A stretch of 64,000 nucleotides of DNA, taken from Hyperoodon ampullatus (taxonomy: Eukaryota; Chordata; Mammalia; Artiodactyla; Ziphiidae). The translations under genes were made by a program, and so were the position numbers. This document shows, piece by piece, positions 23,440 to 35,368 of this stretch; position 1 is the stretch's first letter, and each line of letters opens with the position of its first letter. Location: positions 44,760,368 to 44,824,367 of the forward strand of contig OX457064.1 in NCBI GenBank assembly GCA_949752795.1. Direction: 5' to 3'. Below the pieces are notes generated by a model. It was not told where the DNA came from. It made no database searches and was given only the letters and a program-made list of their open reading frames with translations.

Positions 23440-23489
23440 AGAGAGAGAGAGAAAGAGACGGAGACAGAGACAGAGAGACAGAGAGCGAT
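23440..23489. repeat. (GA)n / GAGACA-rich simple repeat
   Basis: A pure GA run is followed by GAGACA-type units, giving a purine-only tract of about 50 nt on the plus strand. The minus-strand open frames across it, rich in Ser, Leu and Cys, are artefacts. Confidence 0.93.
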
Positions 23490-23652
23490 AAGGCAGAGTA
23501 CACTTGTTTCTTGTAGGGCCAGTAGGATTTGGTTCCAGACACTTGTGAATATTTTTGCCCCAAAGTATAAGGACTGGTGCCAATTTTTCATTGCCGTAGC
23601 TCCTCAAGAAGGAAAACCTTCAAATCAGTATTGTTAGCATGACTCCTTTATT

Positions 23653-23859
23653 AAAAAGAGAAAAACAGGGCCTCCCTGGTGGCGCAGTGGTTGAGAGTCC
23701 GCCTGCCGGTGCAGGGGACACGGGTTCGTGCCCCGGTCCGGGAGGATACCACATGCTGCGGAGCGGCTGGGCCCGTGAGCCATGGCCGCTGAGCCTGCGC
23801 GTCCGGAGCCTGTGCTCCGCAACGGGAGAGGCCACGACAGTGAGAGGCCCGCATACCGC

Positions 23860-23891
<32 letters not shown>

Positions 23892-23893
23892 CA
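23653..23893 (+). mobile_element. CHR-2-type SINE with TSD
   Basis: The head starts GGGCCTCCCTGG at 23668 (T-to-C change in the usual GGGCTTCCC). The A box is normal, the body 'gagccatggccgctgagcc' is intact, and a long A tail reaches about 23883. The TSD AAAAAGAGAAAAACA occurs at 23653-23667 and 23879-23893. Four antisense or sense open frames of up to 115 codons derive from it. Confidence 0.95.
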
Positions 23894-25509
23894 AATAATT
23901 TAGAATTAAAAACAGTACATTGTTTGTGGTTACAAACAGTGGGAGGGAATGGAAATGTATCTTTATTTATGATAAATGCAGATTAAATCTCAACCTGTGA
24001 TGGTTGCAGTTGATTTTTAGAGAAAGAGGTTTCCAATAAGAAGAGCAGTGATGGATATGAGAGGGCAGATAGCAGAAGTGGAACACAAAACAGTTTTCTG
24101 AATAAAACACGTATCAGTTGCTAGGATACCGTTATAAAAGTTTTTGTTGTTGTTTAACCATGTCTTGGGACTGCCATGGTGATTTGCTGTGACTGTACAC
24201 ATAATTGTGTGTTTGCTAGGATGAAACCAGGAAAGTGGTTTTCCTTCTAAGAGAATGTTCATATATGAAAGAGAGCTTTAAGAGAGCTTCCACATACTAT
24301 AAAAGGGACATGGGTATAAGATGGATGGGGACCCGATTGGCTTGGTGGAACAGAGGATGGGGACTGCTAAACACTGCTTAATGAAGGGACTGAGGATGGG
24401 GTGTTTGAGATGGGTTAGAAAAGGATTGATATTATTGATATTATTCTATATGCAAAATTGTTGTATGAATTGCTCTAAACACTAAGAGACTGAACTTGCT
24501 CTTCTGTTAAACTTCACTTTGTTAACTCTTCTTTTTTGTTTCTTGTTCTTCTCCATAAACAAGTTATATTTAGCTCAGTCATATTTGAAATAGAGAAATG
24601 CTAGTTCTCTGAAACTAACCAGTCAGCCTCATCTCAAAATCTGTTGCTCATTTTCTGTCATGATTTCTTTAAAAACAATGCATCTATTAAAATAGTTACT
24701 AGTGATGGTAGCCTGTAGGCACAATTCCAGGTCTTTATTTTAAAAGGTGATGTCACTTAGGACACAGTGTAAGTAAATTACGGAATATACATTTATCCAC
24801 TGTTTGTTCAACTTTCTATTATGGGTCCCCCTTGGAAAGGGGACCTTCTAGAATTTGAGATAAGCTATGGCCATTTCATATGTTGAAACTCTAGTTTTAG
24901 TAAAATTTGAAGTAGTGTAGAAAGAGGATTTCAACGATTGTGGTGAATTTCAAATGTTTATTTTAAACAAATTAACACTTAAAATTACAATTCAGTATAT
25001 CATTCAAATGGCAATTATATGATTTATAAAAATACAAGTATGTTGGTATACTGTATGTAGGTCATGTGGTTAGGGATTGGATACAAGTTTAAAGTTCTAT
25101 GATAATTCTTTCTCTGACTGTTCACATAGCCTCATCCAGAGACAATGTCTAAGTCTAAACTTTCGGGTCTTTGTGTGAGGTCCAGGGCCAAATGGCACTC
25201 TGGTTATCCATGTGTTTGTCCTTACTGGGGACAAATACAAAGTCTTCACTAGAGGAACAGAGTTTGAGCAGGATTTTTAAGTTTTGCTTAGGAAAGAGAG
25301 AAGAGTAGTAAGAAGTCCAAAGCAGTACAATGGTAGCAGGAAGGCCAGGAAATTGGGGAACCACAGTAGCCAGAGTTTAGCAATGACATTAGTCCCCACT
25401 GAATATGGCAGTGGGTGGCAAAAAAAAGGCAAGGAAAGAAGCCAAAGGCACATCTACTTACAAACGGCATTGGACCAGGAATGAAAATATCTCATTCAGA
25501 TCCATTGGT
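23894..25509. other. Unique DNA
   Basis: No repeat or exon recognised across 1.6 kb. Open frames are below 82 codons. Confidence 0.4.
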
Positions 25510-25665
25510 AGTCAACTCACTCTACCTGTCCCAACCTCCATTTCCTTATCCGTGTAGAGGGAATAGTAATTTGTGTTCTTTCTAACTCTTGGGGAAGCTG
25601 GTTCTGAGTAAAAATATGAGATAATGTATCTGAAAATGCATTATAAACACAATGTCATATATACA
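25510..25665 (+). mobile_element. MIR-like relic
   Basis: 'cctccatttccttatccgtg', then 'agggaatagtaatttg', then 'atatgagataatgtatctga' and 'catta' follow the sense MIR order. Diverged. Confidence 0.5.
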
Positions 25666-26496
25666 TGTTCTCAAATGGACAAATAGCAGTTCAAAAATCA
25701 GATAAAATCCTCATCATCTTAAGGCAAAGAAAGGCAGTATATCTACAGTCTGTGATCGTTTACTATGAGTGTAGACAGTAAGTAATTGAAGTAAAAAAAA
25801 AAAAAGAAAATCCTAGTGGTCTTCTTTTCTTTGCTTCAGTAAGAGCTTTGTAGAATATAGCAAGAACTAGTCTGAAAGAACATGCAAGGACACTTAAAGT
25901 TAAATAGGAATATAACTCCTTTAAAAATGAAACATGAAAACTAGCTTTCCTTTGCCAGCTAAATCCTGAATTTATTGCTCCATGCTTCTTCTATTAGCAT
26001 TGATAATTAAAGCAGTATAAGGAATGTAGTGCATTTGATGTTAATAGTGTCATGCTGGCTGCTGCGGGACCTGGGCCTGATCTCTCTCCCCTTTTCAGGT
26101 AAATCTTTGAGTTCACCTTTACAAAGCACATTAAACATTCTGGAACAGAATCTTTAAACTTGTGGGTCCTCTAGTGATCTCTTAAGTATCAGAAGCTCAG
26201 ATTAGGGGATGACATCTTCTAATCTTCTGACTACTGTCTGACCTACGTTAGCAATGGAATGGAATAAAAAGCCTTAGGATATTACTTTTCTTACTTTTTC
26301 TTTGGACTGACCTTGGGGATCCACTGAGACCATAAAGAAAAGATCAGTATGGCAGAGCTATGCATCTTTTGCATGTTACACTTGTTTTTTAAAAAAAATT
26401 TTAACTATTACATTTACTAAAAATAGTGACTATAAATAACTTTATAATATTTTATCAAATTAGCATATGACCAAAACAATAGCATTTAATGCATAT
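25666..26496. other. Unique DNA
   Basis: Contains an A-rich stretch at 25792-25810. No feature recognised. Confidence 0.4.
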
Positions 26497-26728
26497 AAAA
26501 TTAAATGTAGGGCTTCCCTGGTGGCGCAGTGGTTGAGAGTCCGCCTGCCGATGCAGGGGACACGGGTTCGTGACCCGGTCTGGGGGGATCCCGCGTGCCG
26601 CGGAGCGGCTGGGCCCGTGGGCCATGGCCGTTGAGCCTGGGCGTCCGGAGCCTGTGCTCCGCGGCGGGGAGAGGCCACAGCGGTGAGAGGCCCGCGTACA
26701 GCAAAAAAAAAAAAAAAAATTAAATGTA
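26497..26728 (+). mobile_element. CHR-2-type SINE with perfect TSD
   Basis: The head is at 26510 and the A tail at 26703-26719. The TSD AAAATTAAATGTA occurs at 26497-26509 and 26716-26728 without mismatch. It has several private changes ('gtgggccatggccgttgag', 'ccgcggcgggg'), so it is somewhat distinct from its neighbours. Confidence 0.95.
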
Positions 26729-26759
26729 TTTAAACTTCACTTCCTCACTATTGAATTCA

Positions 26760-27100
26760 TTTAGATGTTTGTATGATAGTTTGCAGGTCCTATTAATTTA
26801 TTTAGTTATTTATTTTAAAACTAAACTCTAGACTTTATTCAGTTGTTCCACTAATGTCCTTCTTCTAAGATCCCATCCAGGATACCACATTACATTTAGT
26901 CATATGTCCCCTTAGTCTCCTGTGGTCTGTGATGTTTTTTTCCTTGTTTTTCATGATCTTGACAATTCTGAAGGGTATTGGTCATGTATTTAGTGGAATA
27001 TACCTCAATTTGAGTTGTGTAATGTACCCATGACTAGACTAGAGTTAGGATATCCTTTGACTTACTTTTGTGAGGTTAACTCAACTATCACCTCCTTTCT
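26760..27100 (-). mobile_element. Old L1 3'-end fragment, antisense
   Basis: 'cagttgttccactaatgtcc', then 'ccatccaggataccacattac', 'cccttagtctcctgtggtct', 'tcatgatcttgacaattctg' and 'ttagtggaatatacctcaat' follow the antisense order of the old L1M-class 3' region. No open reading frame remains. Confidence 0.7.
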
Positions 27101-27129
27101 GCCAAAGCAATTTTAAGAGATAACTGTTG

Positions 27130-27720
27130 TCCTCTTTATTCGTTTTCTATTGCTGCATCACAATTAACACAAACTTAGTGGCTTAAAATAGCAGACATTT
27201 TTCAGTTCCAGTTATGTAGGTCAGAAGTCCAGGCAGGGTTCTTCTCTGCTCAGGGTCTCAGAAGCTAAAATCAGGTTTGCGTAGTCTATGTTTCTGTGTT
27301 TCTAGAGGCTCGGGGGAAGAATCCACTTCCTTTTTCATTCAGGTGTTGGTGGAATTTAGTTCCTTGCAGTTGTAGCCACCTGCATTCATTGCCATGTGGC
27401 CCCTTCCTCCTTCAAGGCCAGCAGTGGAAAAATCTCGCTTGCACTGGAATCCCTCTTACACTTCAATCCTCACACATCTCTTTCACCAGGAAGAGCTTAG
27501 TCACTTTTAATGGTTCACCTGTTTAGCTCAGGTCCACCCAGGATAATCTCCTTTTCTTAAAGCAGACTGTGCTGTAGAACATAACCTAATTATGAGAGAG
27601 TCTGTCTCATCATATTTACACCTGGCCCACCCTCAAAGGGAGGGAATTATACTGGGCTTGTACACCAGGGGGCAGGAATCTTGGGGGCTGTCTTAGAATT
27701 CTGCCACCTCCACCACATGT
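27130..27720 (-). mobile_element. MaLR-like LTR, antisense
   Basis: Starts 'ttattcgttttctattgctg' and 'aacttagtggcttaaaatag', followed by 'caggtcagaagtccaggcag'-type text, 'ttccttgcagttgtagccac', 'gccatgtggccccttcctcc' and 'aattctgccacc'. This is the antisense layout of long mammalian ERVL-MaLR (MLT-type) LTRs. It is a non-coding, ancient endogenous-retrovirus-related relic with no gag or pol. Confidence 0.6.
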
Positions 27721-30035
27721 AATCATCAGTTCTGGCGAATTGGATTGAGGATATTTTGTTTATTTAGGTGCTCCCTGTGGCAGGAACTTGGTAATACTAT
27801 TCCAATCCCCTGTGTAATTATTACAAAGAAAGCTAGATCTGTGCTTCTGCCCCAATTGAACACATCTGAGAATTGGCACAAGTTTTTCTGTATCCTGTAA
27901 TTAGAATAAAGTTCTTGTTTTTCCTCTTTTGCTAATTTAGCTTCTTTGTGGTCAGCTATTTAGAGGGACTTTGGGTATTTTATTGATTTTTTCATTTTTA
28001 ATAAAAAAACTTCAACAACACTAAATAGACATTTTCAGCAGTACTCAGTATTTTAAGTTTTGCGTTTCACTTGACAAACTCCCTCAGAAGATCAACAAAT
28101 CTTATTTCATTAACAAGTGAAACCAAAATTCTGGATTTATTTATATTATATAGTGCTTTGATGTATATATATTTAGTTTTGAATACATATCAAATAATAA
28201 AAACAATAAGAAGAAAAGAACATGATTCCTCATTCATTTTACAAAGCAAATCTTTTTCGGGGGACAAATGCCACCTAATACTGGCACTACCCTTGAAAAA
28301 TACAAGCTAAGAGCTAAGCTGTATTGTGAGTATAACAGGTAAAGGCAAAAGATCAATTTAAACAAGAAGGGTCTAAAGGTTAAAAGAAAGGGGTAATTTT
28401 GTGACATGAGCGTGGAGGCCATGATACTTCTGTGGAGGTTCCTACACCCCAGTTCTTTGTTTTAAATGCTCCAGGAAGTGTCCTTGCTGTCAGAAGCAAA
28501 TCTCAAACTAGTGGTTGGCTGTCCTGCTGTTACCTGTTACAAAGAATCTCAGCTCAAATAATATAAAGAGGACTTTTCTCATTCAGTAGTTTTGAAATGG
28601 TTTTTCCATGCTCTTTTTTTTTTTTTTTTTTTCCTTAAGAAACTATGACCTTGCATTTCAGAGACACTAAATTGAAGGGAAGAATTCCAATCTAAGTCCA
28701 CAGGTAAGCCATTTTGTCTCACCAGGTGCCTGGGATCTCCAAAACTCAACAGTGGACCTGGTGGCTGAAGCCAACTTCTACCTCATTATTAGTAGCCTTT
28801 CCCCGAAGCCTAACACTTCTGATCTTTATTGCCTCACAATTTAATTGATGCCCTTATTTATGAACTGAAACCTACCTCTGATTCGTCCAGCTCACCAGCC
28901 TACACTTCAGAGCCTTGTTCTGAAGCACACTGAATTAATTAAGGAGATCTTAGGTTGAAGCTCCCATATGGAATCTGGATTGACTATACTTACTCTGTGC
29001 ATAACTAACAAAGAGAGGCTGAGCTTAGTGCAGGTCCAAACATGAAACAATTTTATTTTTCTTCAATTACTATTTCCAAACATGTTTGGTTAGATCTCCT
29101 TTTCCTTGTCATCTTTCATGTCATTTTGGGTGAATTCCAGGCTTTCTGGTTTCTTTCAGTTATTAGAAAATTTAGCCCAGTCTAGTCCAATTTAAACTTT
29201 GTGTCTCACATCTTATTCAGGCCTCATCTTCATTCTCTCAGCACTTGTGAGGATTCAGCCTAGGGGACTTGGCAAGGGGCAAAATTGTGCTCTGTTCTTT
29301 CCTTTCCTCCTTTCTACCTCCTGGATGCCTCCGGTATGTTCAAGAGTAGGAGGTGGAGAGAAGTTAAATCTTTTCATTTACCTGGGACTGCTGTAGATCT
29401 CTCTTGACTGCTGAAGCTTCTACGATTACCATTAACTGACCATCACTGCTCTCTGCATAATGGGCATCTAAATATTGTCTCTTATGTGAGATTCACTTGT
29501 GAATGCGTTAGAAGGCCCACTCGAGCCTCATCACAGCACTGAATGTGATGCAAGCTAGGCTGCTTTGACTTTAACTCTTCAGGACCCTTCCAAATCCCCA
29601 TACCTTCTGAAGTGTTTACTTGACTTCCCATGTGTTTCATTGGAAACACAAGCATCTTTGTCATGACAGAAAGCTCTGCTATCTCATAGGTCCAGAGGGC
29701 ATGTCAGCAACTCAGGTACATAATCAACTCCTCCAACCCAGGGAAGGAGATGCTCCCACTTGGTTTGAGAGTGGTGGTTAAAAACTACTCTCTCCCTAGG
29801 CTGATAATTCCTTATTCTAATGCATCTCTCTGATATTTTCTTCAACTCTGTGTAGTGAGGATGGGAATGGATGGGGTATGTGAGAGATGATTGGTAGTAG
29901 CAGAGCCAGTTTGGCTCAGTTCCTCATAGGACCTTTGGCCCTTAATTGTTTGTAGGTCCTTTACAAAAGTGAGATACTCATGGCCTTTTTAACTCCAGTT
30001 TTGAATGAAACTTGTATGATTGCCAGATACAATAT
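27721..30035. other. Unique DNA
   Basis: Contains a pure T19 run (28614-28632) without SINE sequence beside it. The rest shows no repeat or exon I can recognise. Open frames are below 80 codons. Confidence 0.4.
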
Positions 30036-30292
30036 AGAATATGCAGTTAGGGCTTCCCTGGTGGCGCAGTGGTTGAGAGTCCGCCTGCTGATGCAAGGGA
30101 CACGGGTTCGTGCCGCTGTCTGGGAAGATCCCCCATGCCACGGAGTGGCTGGGCCCGTGAGCCATGGCCGCTGAGCCTGTGCATCCGGAGCCTGTGCTCC
30201 GCAGTGGGAGAGGCCACAACAGTGAGAGGCCCGCGTACTGCAAAAAAACAAAAACAAAAACAAAAAAAACAAAAAAAAAGAATATGCAGTTA
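30036..30292 (+). mobile_element. CHR-2-type SINE with perfect TSD
   Basis: The head is at 30050. The tail is an interrupted CAAAAA-type repeat (30240-30279), unlike the pure A tails of the other copies. The TSD AGAATATGCAGTTA occurs at 30036-30049 and 30279-30292 without mismatch. Antisense open frames of 103 and 110 codons cover it and its tail; they are artefacts. Confidence 0.95.
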
Positions 30293-30449
30293 AATTTGAA
30301 TTTCAGATAAATAGGGGTCAAATATTGTACAGGTTGTACTTATACTAAATAATTTATACCTTGTTTACCTGAAATTGAAATTTAACAGGGCCTCCTATAT
30401 TTTTATTTGCTAAATCTGGCAACCCTAGGTGCATAACAGCAGAAAACTC

Positions 30450-30670
30450 TCACTCTGTAACTGATTATACTTCTAGGTGTCAGACCCTGTGCTAAGCATT
30501 TTACATAGCTTATGTGTTATTTTGCCAGCCAGGTATTATTACCTCCTTTATATAAGAAAAATTATCGGATTTCAGAGAAGGTTAGTGAAATGGCCAAGAT
30601 CAGTCACAAACACACAACTAGTCAGGGCCAGAGGGAGGGTTTGGGTCCAGTTCATCTGGCTCTACCTCCT
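30450..30670 (-). mobile_element. MIR relic, antisense
   Basis: 'ccctgtgctaagcattttac', then 'caggtattattacctccttt', then 'tcagagaaggttagtgaaat', then 'aacacacaactagtcagggc' and 'tctggctctacc' match the antisense order of a long MIR copy. The overlapping 121- and 105-codon open frames are unsupported. Confidence 0.75.
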
Positions 30671-32484
30671 GATACGTATGTACACTTCATCACACTTTCC
30701 TGTTATTCTTTCTTTCCTACCCTCGGGCCCAGGAATCCCACTCAGTGCCCTCTGTATTGGATTCACAGCTACTTCTCACTCTCACTGGTCACATCTTCCT
30801 ACTTGGTTCCATTTTGTTCCCACCATTAATGCAGGGCTGTAATGTATTCTGAATTTCTCCTGGGAGTTAACCCTGATTAAGTGCAAGTGGATAATATTTA
30901 TTGTTTAGTTGCTAAAGCTCCTTTCTCATTTTTTTTTTATCCTGGTGAATTGATTGGCAGAGGCTTAAAGGAAATTCTACTTCTTATTCCCTTGAGCATA
31001 AACCAAGCCCAAGTTAAGTGACATCCTACATTACTTCTCCTCTGAGTCCCACTCACCATATTGTCTAAAAGGAAAAGAGCTCTCAGAAAACTGAAGGGGT
31101 TCCCTGTCTACCACATCTAGAAGTGCTTCTAAGTTCTTCTTTGTTTTCTTCTTGCCAAATATCCCTGCCCCCATGATGCCACCACCTGTCAAAGATAAGC
31201 AAAGCCAGACATATAGTTAAAGTGGTCAGGACAGATTTTAATCAGTAATACACTACTGCAATAGGGAAAAGATTCCAGTGTGAACTGAACTCAACTTCAA
31301 TTTGTACAGAGGTGACTGGGCATTTTAAAGAGAGTATGTGGGAATAGGGAGGGTGTTGAATGGGGGCTCAGTAGATTCAGGGAAGTGAACAATTATAAGA
31401 AATGAGAAGTGGGAGTTTGTCTATGTGAAATCCATCTGGGTTTGCTAACTGGCACTTATTGAAGCTAGGCTTCTACTTTCCCATAGAGACTGAGACATAG
31501 GAGCCCTATCTTCAGATGTTGATTGGAACAAACAGATTCTTTAGAAAACCTTGAATTTTCTCAGGCAGACACTTTAAGCGGGCTAGGATCATCTTAGGGA
31601 AATGGTCTTGAGCCATTAGAAACTATGTTAGTTTGTTTATAGACCAAGGTTGAGGGCTAGTTGAGAAGAGGGCTCAGAGGAGCCTGGCTAGAGTTACGTC
31701 AAGGAGAGAATCTTTGTCATGTCTAAACTTAGAGAGAAGGAGGGATGACTCTGCCTCATGCTCTCTACTTTCTCTCTGCAACTAGGTGATTCACTGTGTT
31801 AAATCCCTAAATTCCAGCCTATTTGGCATTTGTATAGGGTTCTCCTTTCTTGCTTTCCTTCACTGGTCATCATTGCTGCTTCCCAGGGAGGGATTGGGTG
31901 AGTGAAGGGTACATGGAGCCTACAATATGAATGATGGAGAAATAATAAGTGTACAGTTTAAGACCTGAGAAGACAAATATAAGCAGAGTGATTGAAAGGG
32001 AAGATAAAATAGTATAATAAGGAAACATGTAAGAAGAATATAACAAAAAGAGCAAATGAATGAGGAAGGAGATTTACAGCAAAATTTAGTTAAGTCAGAT
32101 CTACTAAAGATTTACACCCATTACCTATTTTAAAAGTATCCAAGTATAGTTGAATATGTGCTCTGTAATAATTTATTGGTATTCTCACTACTTTTAAGTT
32201 CTCTGAAGACAGCTTAGCAGAAAGACACACTGTCTTCTGATGAGAATGCAGTGGGTTAGTGCTTCTAGGTGTAATGTACAGGTTGACTATTGATTAACAC
32301 ATTATTTATGAGACCATTATTAAAGGAGGCGTGAAAATATATTGCAACACGACTGGTAATACATTATAATATGCTGGACATTATGAGAATGGTGCTTAGT
32401 TCTAACCTACTATCAGGAAGACATGTGATATGTTTTGAATCTTTGAAGCAGTTTCAGGTAACAATGGAAAGTCCTGTATTTTTG
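30671..32484. other. Unique DNA
   Basis: Nothing recognised on either strand apart from short A/T runs. Confidence 0.4.
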
Positions 32485-32720
32485 AATTTTGGAGTTAAAT
32501 ATACCTAGGAGGTGCTAGAATGTCATACCAGTTCTATGATATTGGGTAAGTCACTCTTCTAAACCTTGGCTTCCTCAAGAAAATGCAGAAAATAACAAAG
32601 TTCTATTTAAGTAGTGAAAATTAAATGAGATAATGCATATAAAGCATTTAACACAGGGGTTTGCATGCTGCAATAGCTCAGTGGTAGTATACCATCCTCC
32701 TCCTCATCATCATCGTTATA
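32485..32720 (+). mobile_element. MIR SINE relic
   Basis: 'ttctatgatattgggtaagt', then 'ctaaaccttggcttcctc', then 'attaaatgagataatgcata' and 'taaagcatttaacacagg' give the MIR order. The tail runs through 'tgctgcaatagctcagtggt' into a TCC/TCA simple repeat (32694-32716). Confidence 0.72.
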
Positions 32721-32899
32721 ATCCTGGTGACCAACAGCACATTTGGAGCATGGGTGACTTGGATATGCTCTTCCTAGTAAGGCAATGCTCCTGCAGTCAG
32801 TATTATTATTTATGTCATTGTTCAAGACAACACTAGCCTGCTGTGAGAACTGTCTTAAATTCTGTTTCTATACTCATTTCAATAAAAGTCACAAAAGCA

Positions 32900-33030
32900 G
32901 GGTTTGAAGTCAAACAAGAAGTTGATGAGGAGTGAGAGTATCTGAATTTTCATTCTGACTGGCTGCCCATTGCTCTGTGACTTGGGAAAGGCATCTTCCT
33001 AATTAAAATGTTTTTCTCTGTCAAATGGAA
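32900..33030 (+). mobile_element. MIR-like relic
   Basis: 'ctctgtgacttgggaaaggc', then 'aattaaaatgtttttctctg', then 'tcaaatggaacatt' are a diverged MIR core in sense orientation. Confidence 0.5.
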
Positions 33031-33249
33031 CATTTGGAGGAGACAATTGCAGAAATGTACTCCACTCTAGCCCATTTAGTTTAGCCATGGTTTCTATATT
33101 CAGAACCAACTGCTACAGTAAATTTCCTTCAGAGTTAAGACTAGTCGGCACATAGATTAAAAATATGTTTAGCCGTTTCTAGTTCGTTATCTAAAGTCTT
33201 TAAAAAGCAGTTTAAGGTGGAGAAAAAAGTCTAAAGTGAGGATTTCATT

Positions 33250-33620
33250 ATATTTTTAAGGAAAAATAATTTTTTTAATAAAAGTTATATTTGTCTATTA
33301 TATAAAACACAGAAAACAAAGGAAGCTATCAAGAAAAAGTAGAAATCACCAGTTATCCTCTCTCCCTCTATAAACTCCCTCTCACTAAGATAACCATTCT
33401 TGACATTAAACCATGAATTGCCTAGAAATTTAAAGTGTATATAAAAATATAGTTATAGAAAATAGGACTATGTGATATTTGCCTTTCTAACTTAGTAGTT
33501 TTATCATGGACATTTAATGGAATCTAACAGCATGATTATATCATCATTTTAAACAGCTGTGTATTATTCTTTTGTAACAAGGAGTCTATTTATTTACCAA
33601 ATTTGAAAAAAATGAGCATT
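33250..33620 (-). mobile_element. Old L1 fragment, antisense, left part of a split copy
   Basis: 'ttatataaaacacagaaaac', then 'gaaatcaccagttatcctct', 'cactaagataaccattcttg', and a stretch ending 'gtgtattattcttttgtaac' match the layout of an ancient L1 3' region in antisense. A younger L1 interrupts it at 33606-35150, and the right part seems to resume at 35151. Confidence 0.55.
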
Positions 33621-35150
33621 AAAAAAATTTTTTTTAACATTTTTATTGGAATATAATTCCTTAACAATGGTGTGTTAGTTTCTGCTTTATAACAAAGTGA
33701 ATCTGCTATACATATACATATATCCCCATATCTCTTCCCTCTTGCGTCTCCCTCCCTCCCACGCACACTCCCTATCCCACCTCTCTGGGTGGTCACAAAG
33801 CCCCGAGCTGATCTCCCTGTGCTATGCGGCTGCTTCCCACTAGCTATCTATTTTACATTTGGTAGTGTATATATGTCCATGCCACTCTCTCACTTTGTCC
33901 CAGCTTACCCTTCCACCTCCCCATGTCCTCAAGTTCATTCTGTAGTAGGTCTGCATCTTTATTCTGTCCTGCCCCTAGGTTCTTCAAAACCATTTTTTTT
34001 TAGATTCCATATATATGTGTTAGCATACGGTATTTGTTTTTCTCTGACTTACTTTACTCTGTATGACAGACTCTTGGTCCATCCACCTCACTACAAATAA
34101 CTCAATTTTGTTTCTTTTTATGGCTGAGTAATATTCCATTGTATATATGTGCCACATCTTCTTTATCCATTCATCTGTCGATGGACACTTAGGTTGCTTC
34201 CATATCCTGGCTATTGTAAATAGAGCTGCAATGAACATTGTGATACATGACTCTTTTTGAATTATGGTTTTCTCAGGATATATGCCCAGTAGTGGGATTG
34301 CTGGGTCGTATGGTAGTTCTATTTTTAGTTTCTTAAAGAACCTCCATACTGTTCTCCATAGTGGCTGTATCAATTTACATTCCCACCAACAGTGCAAGAG
34401 GGTTCCCTTTTCTCCACACCCTCTCCAGAATTTACTGTTTGTAGATTTTTGATGATGGCCATTCTGACTGGTGTGAGGTGACCTCATTGTAGTTTTGATT
34501 TGCATTTCTCTAATGATTAATGATGTTGAGCATCCTTTCTTGTGTTTGTTGGCAATCTGTATATCTTCTTTGGAGAAATGTCTATTTAGGTCTTCTGCCC
34601 ATTTTTGGATTGGGTTGTTTGTTTTTTTTGATATTGAGCTGCATGAGCTGCTTGTAAATTTTGGAGATTAATTCTTTGTCAGTTGCTTCATTTGCAAATA
34701 TTTTCTCTCATTCTTAGGGTTGTCTTTTTGTCTTGTTTATGGTTCCCTTTGCTGTGCAAAAGCTTTTAAGTTGCATTAGGTCCCATTTGTTTATTTTTAT
34801 TTTTATTTCCATTTCTCTAGGAGGTGGTTCAAAAAGGATCATGCTGTGATTTATGTCATAGAGTGTTATGCTTTTGTTTTCTTCTAAGAGTTATATAGTG
34901 TCCATTCTTACATTTAGGTCTTTAATCCATTTTGAGTTTATTTTTGTGTATGGTACTAGAGAGTGTTCTAATCTCATTCTTTTACATGTAGCTGTCCAGT
35001 TTTCCAAGCACCACTTATTGAAGAGGCTGTCTTTTCTCCATTATATATTCTTGCCTCCTGTATCAAAAATAAAGGTAACGTGTGCGTGGGTTTATCTCTG
35101 GGCTTTCTATCCTGTTCCATTGATCTATATTTCTGTAAAAAGTGAGCATT
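33606..35150 (-). mobile_element. 5'-truncated L1, antisense, with TSD
   Basis: A LINE-1 copy read right to left. The poly-A appears as T's at 33630-33645. It is followed by the 3'-UTR ('ctttataacaaagtgaatct', 'catatccccatatctcttcc') and the C-terminal half of ORF2 up to about 35136. TSD-like flanks are AAAAAAATGAGCATT (33606-33620) and AAAAAGTGAGCATT (35137-35150). It is collinear with 56.8-58.3 kb, another copy of the same family. Non-autonomous because ORF1, the endonuclease and the RT core are missing. Confidence 0.93.
34020..34505 (-). pseudogene. L1 ORF2 C-terminal fragment
   Basis: A 161-codon frame inside the L1 above. It has the ORF2 C-terminal landmarks: MQIKTTMR near the start, the Cys-rich [16 protein letters not shown] (about residues 30-45), [16 protein letters not shown], and [17 protein letters not shown]. 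In the intact protein this region helps ORF2p bind RNA. Here the first Cys of the usual C-X3-C-X7-H-X4-C motif is Phe (KFWRGC). The sequence upstream (34505-35130) is broken into other frames. Not functional. Confidence 0.9.
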
Positions 35151-35290
35151 TAATACTGTTTGCAGTACTTTAGTATAATGGAAAATACTTTGAATATTCA
35201 TTTCTTATTTATGCAAGAATGTCTGTTTGATAAATTTGTAGAGATTGCCTTTCTGGTAAAAGAATATGCACATTCAATCATATATATATA
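35151..35290 (-). mobile_element. Old L1 fragment, probable right part of split copy
   Basis: 'taaatttgtagagattgcct', then 'gaatatgcacattca' resemble the next piece of the ancient L1 region at 33250-33620. This fits a young L1 splitting an old one. The match is weak by eye. Confidence 0.4.
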
Positions 35291-35368
35291 TTCAGTTATA
35301 TGTATCCAAATTACTACCCAGAAAACTTGTCTATATGTATCTACTTATGTATAAAAGTGTCTGTTTCT

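Noticed and set aside
23620..23986. Overlapping open frames of 67-115 codons on both strands
   Set aside because: They fall on a CHR-2 SINE. The same peptides recur at each SINE copy (18.4, 19.7, 26.5, 30.1, 35.4 kb).
28614..28632. T19 run taken as the poly-A of an antisense retroelement
   Set aside because: No SINE, L1 or processed-gene sequence follows on the right and no TSD is visible.
30477..30842. 121-codon plus-strand frame
   Set aside because: Its first half is antisense MIR sequence and the rest shows no coding signature.
32671..32727. tRNA-like D-arm TAGCTCAGTGGTAG and a vague T-arm
   Set aside because: It lies exactly where the tail of the MIR element (usually 'gctcaataaat') is expected, the arms do not form an acceptor stem, and a TCC/TCA simple repeat fills the anticodon region.
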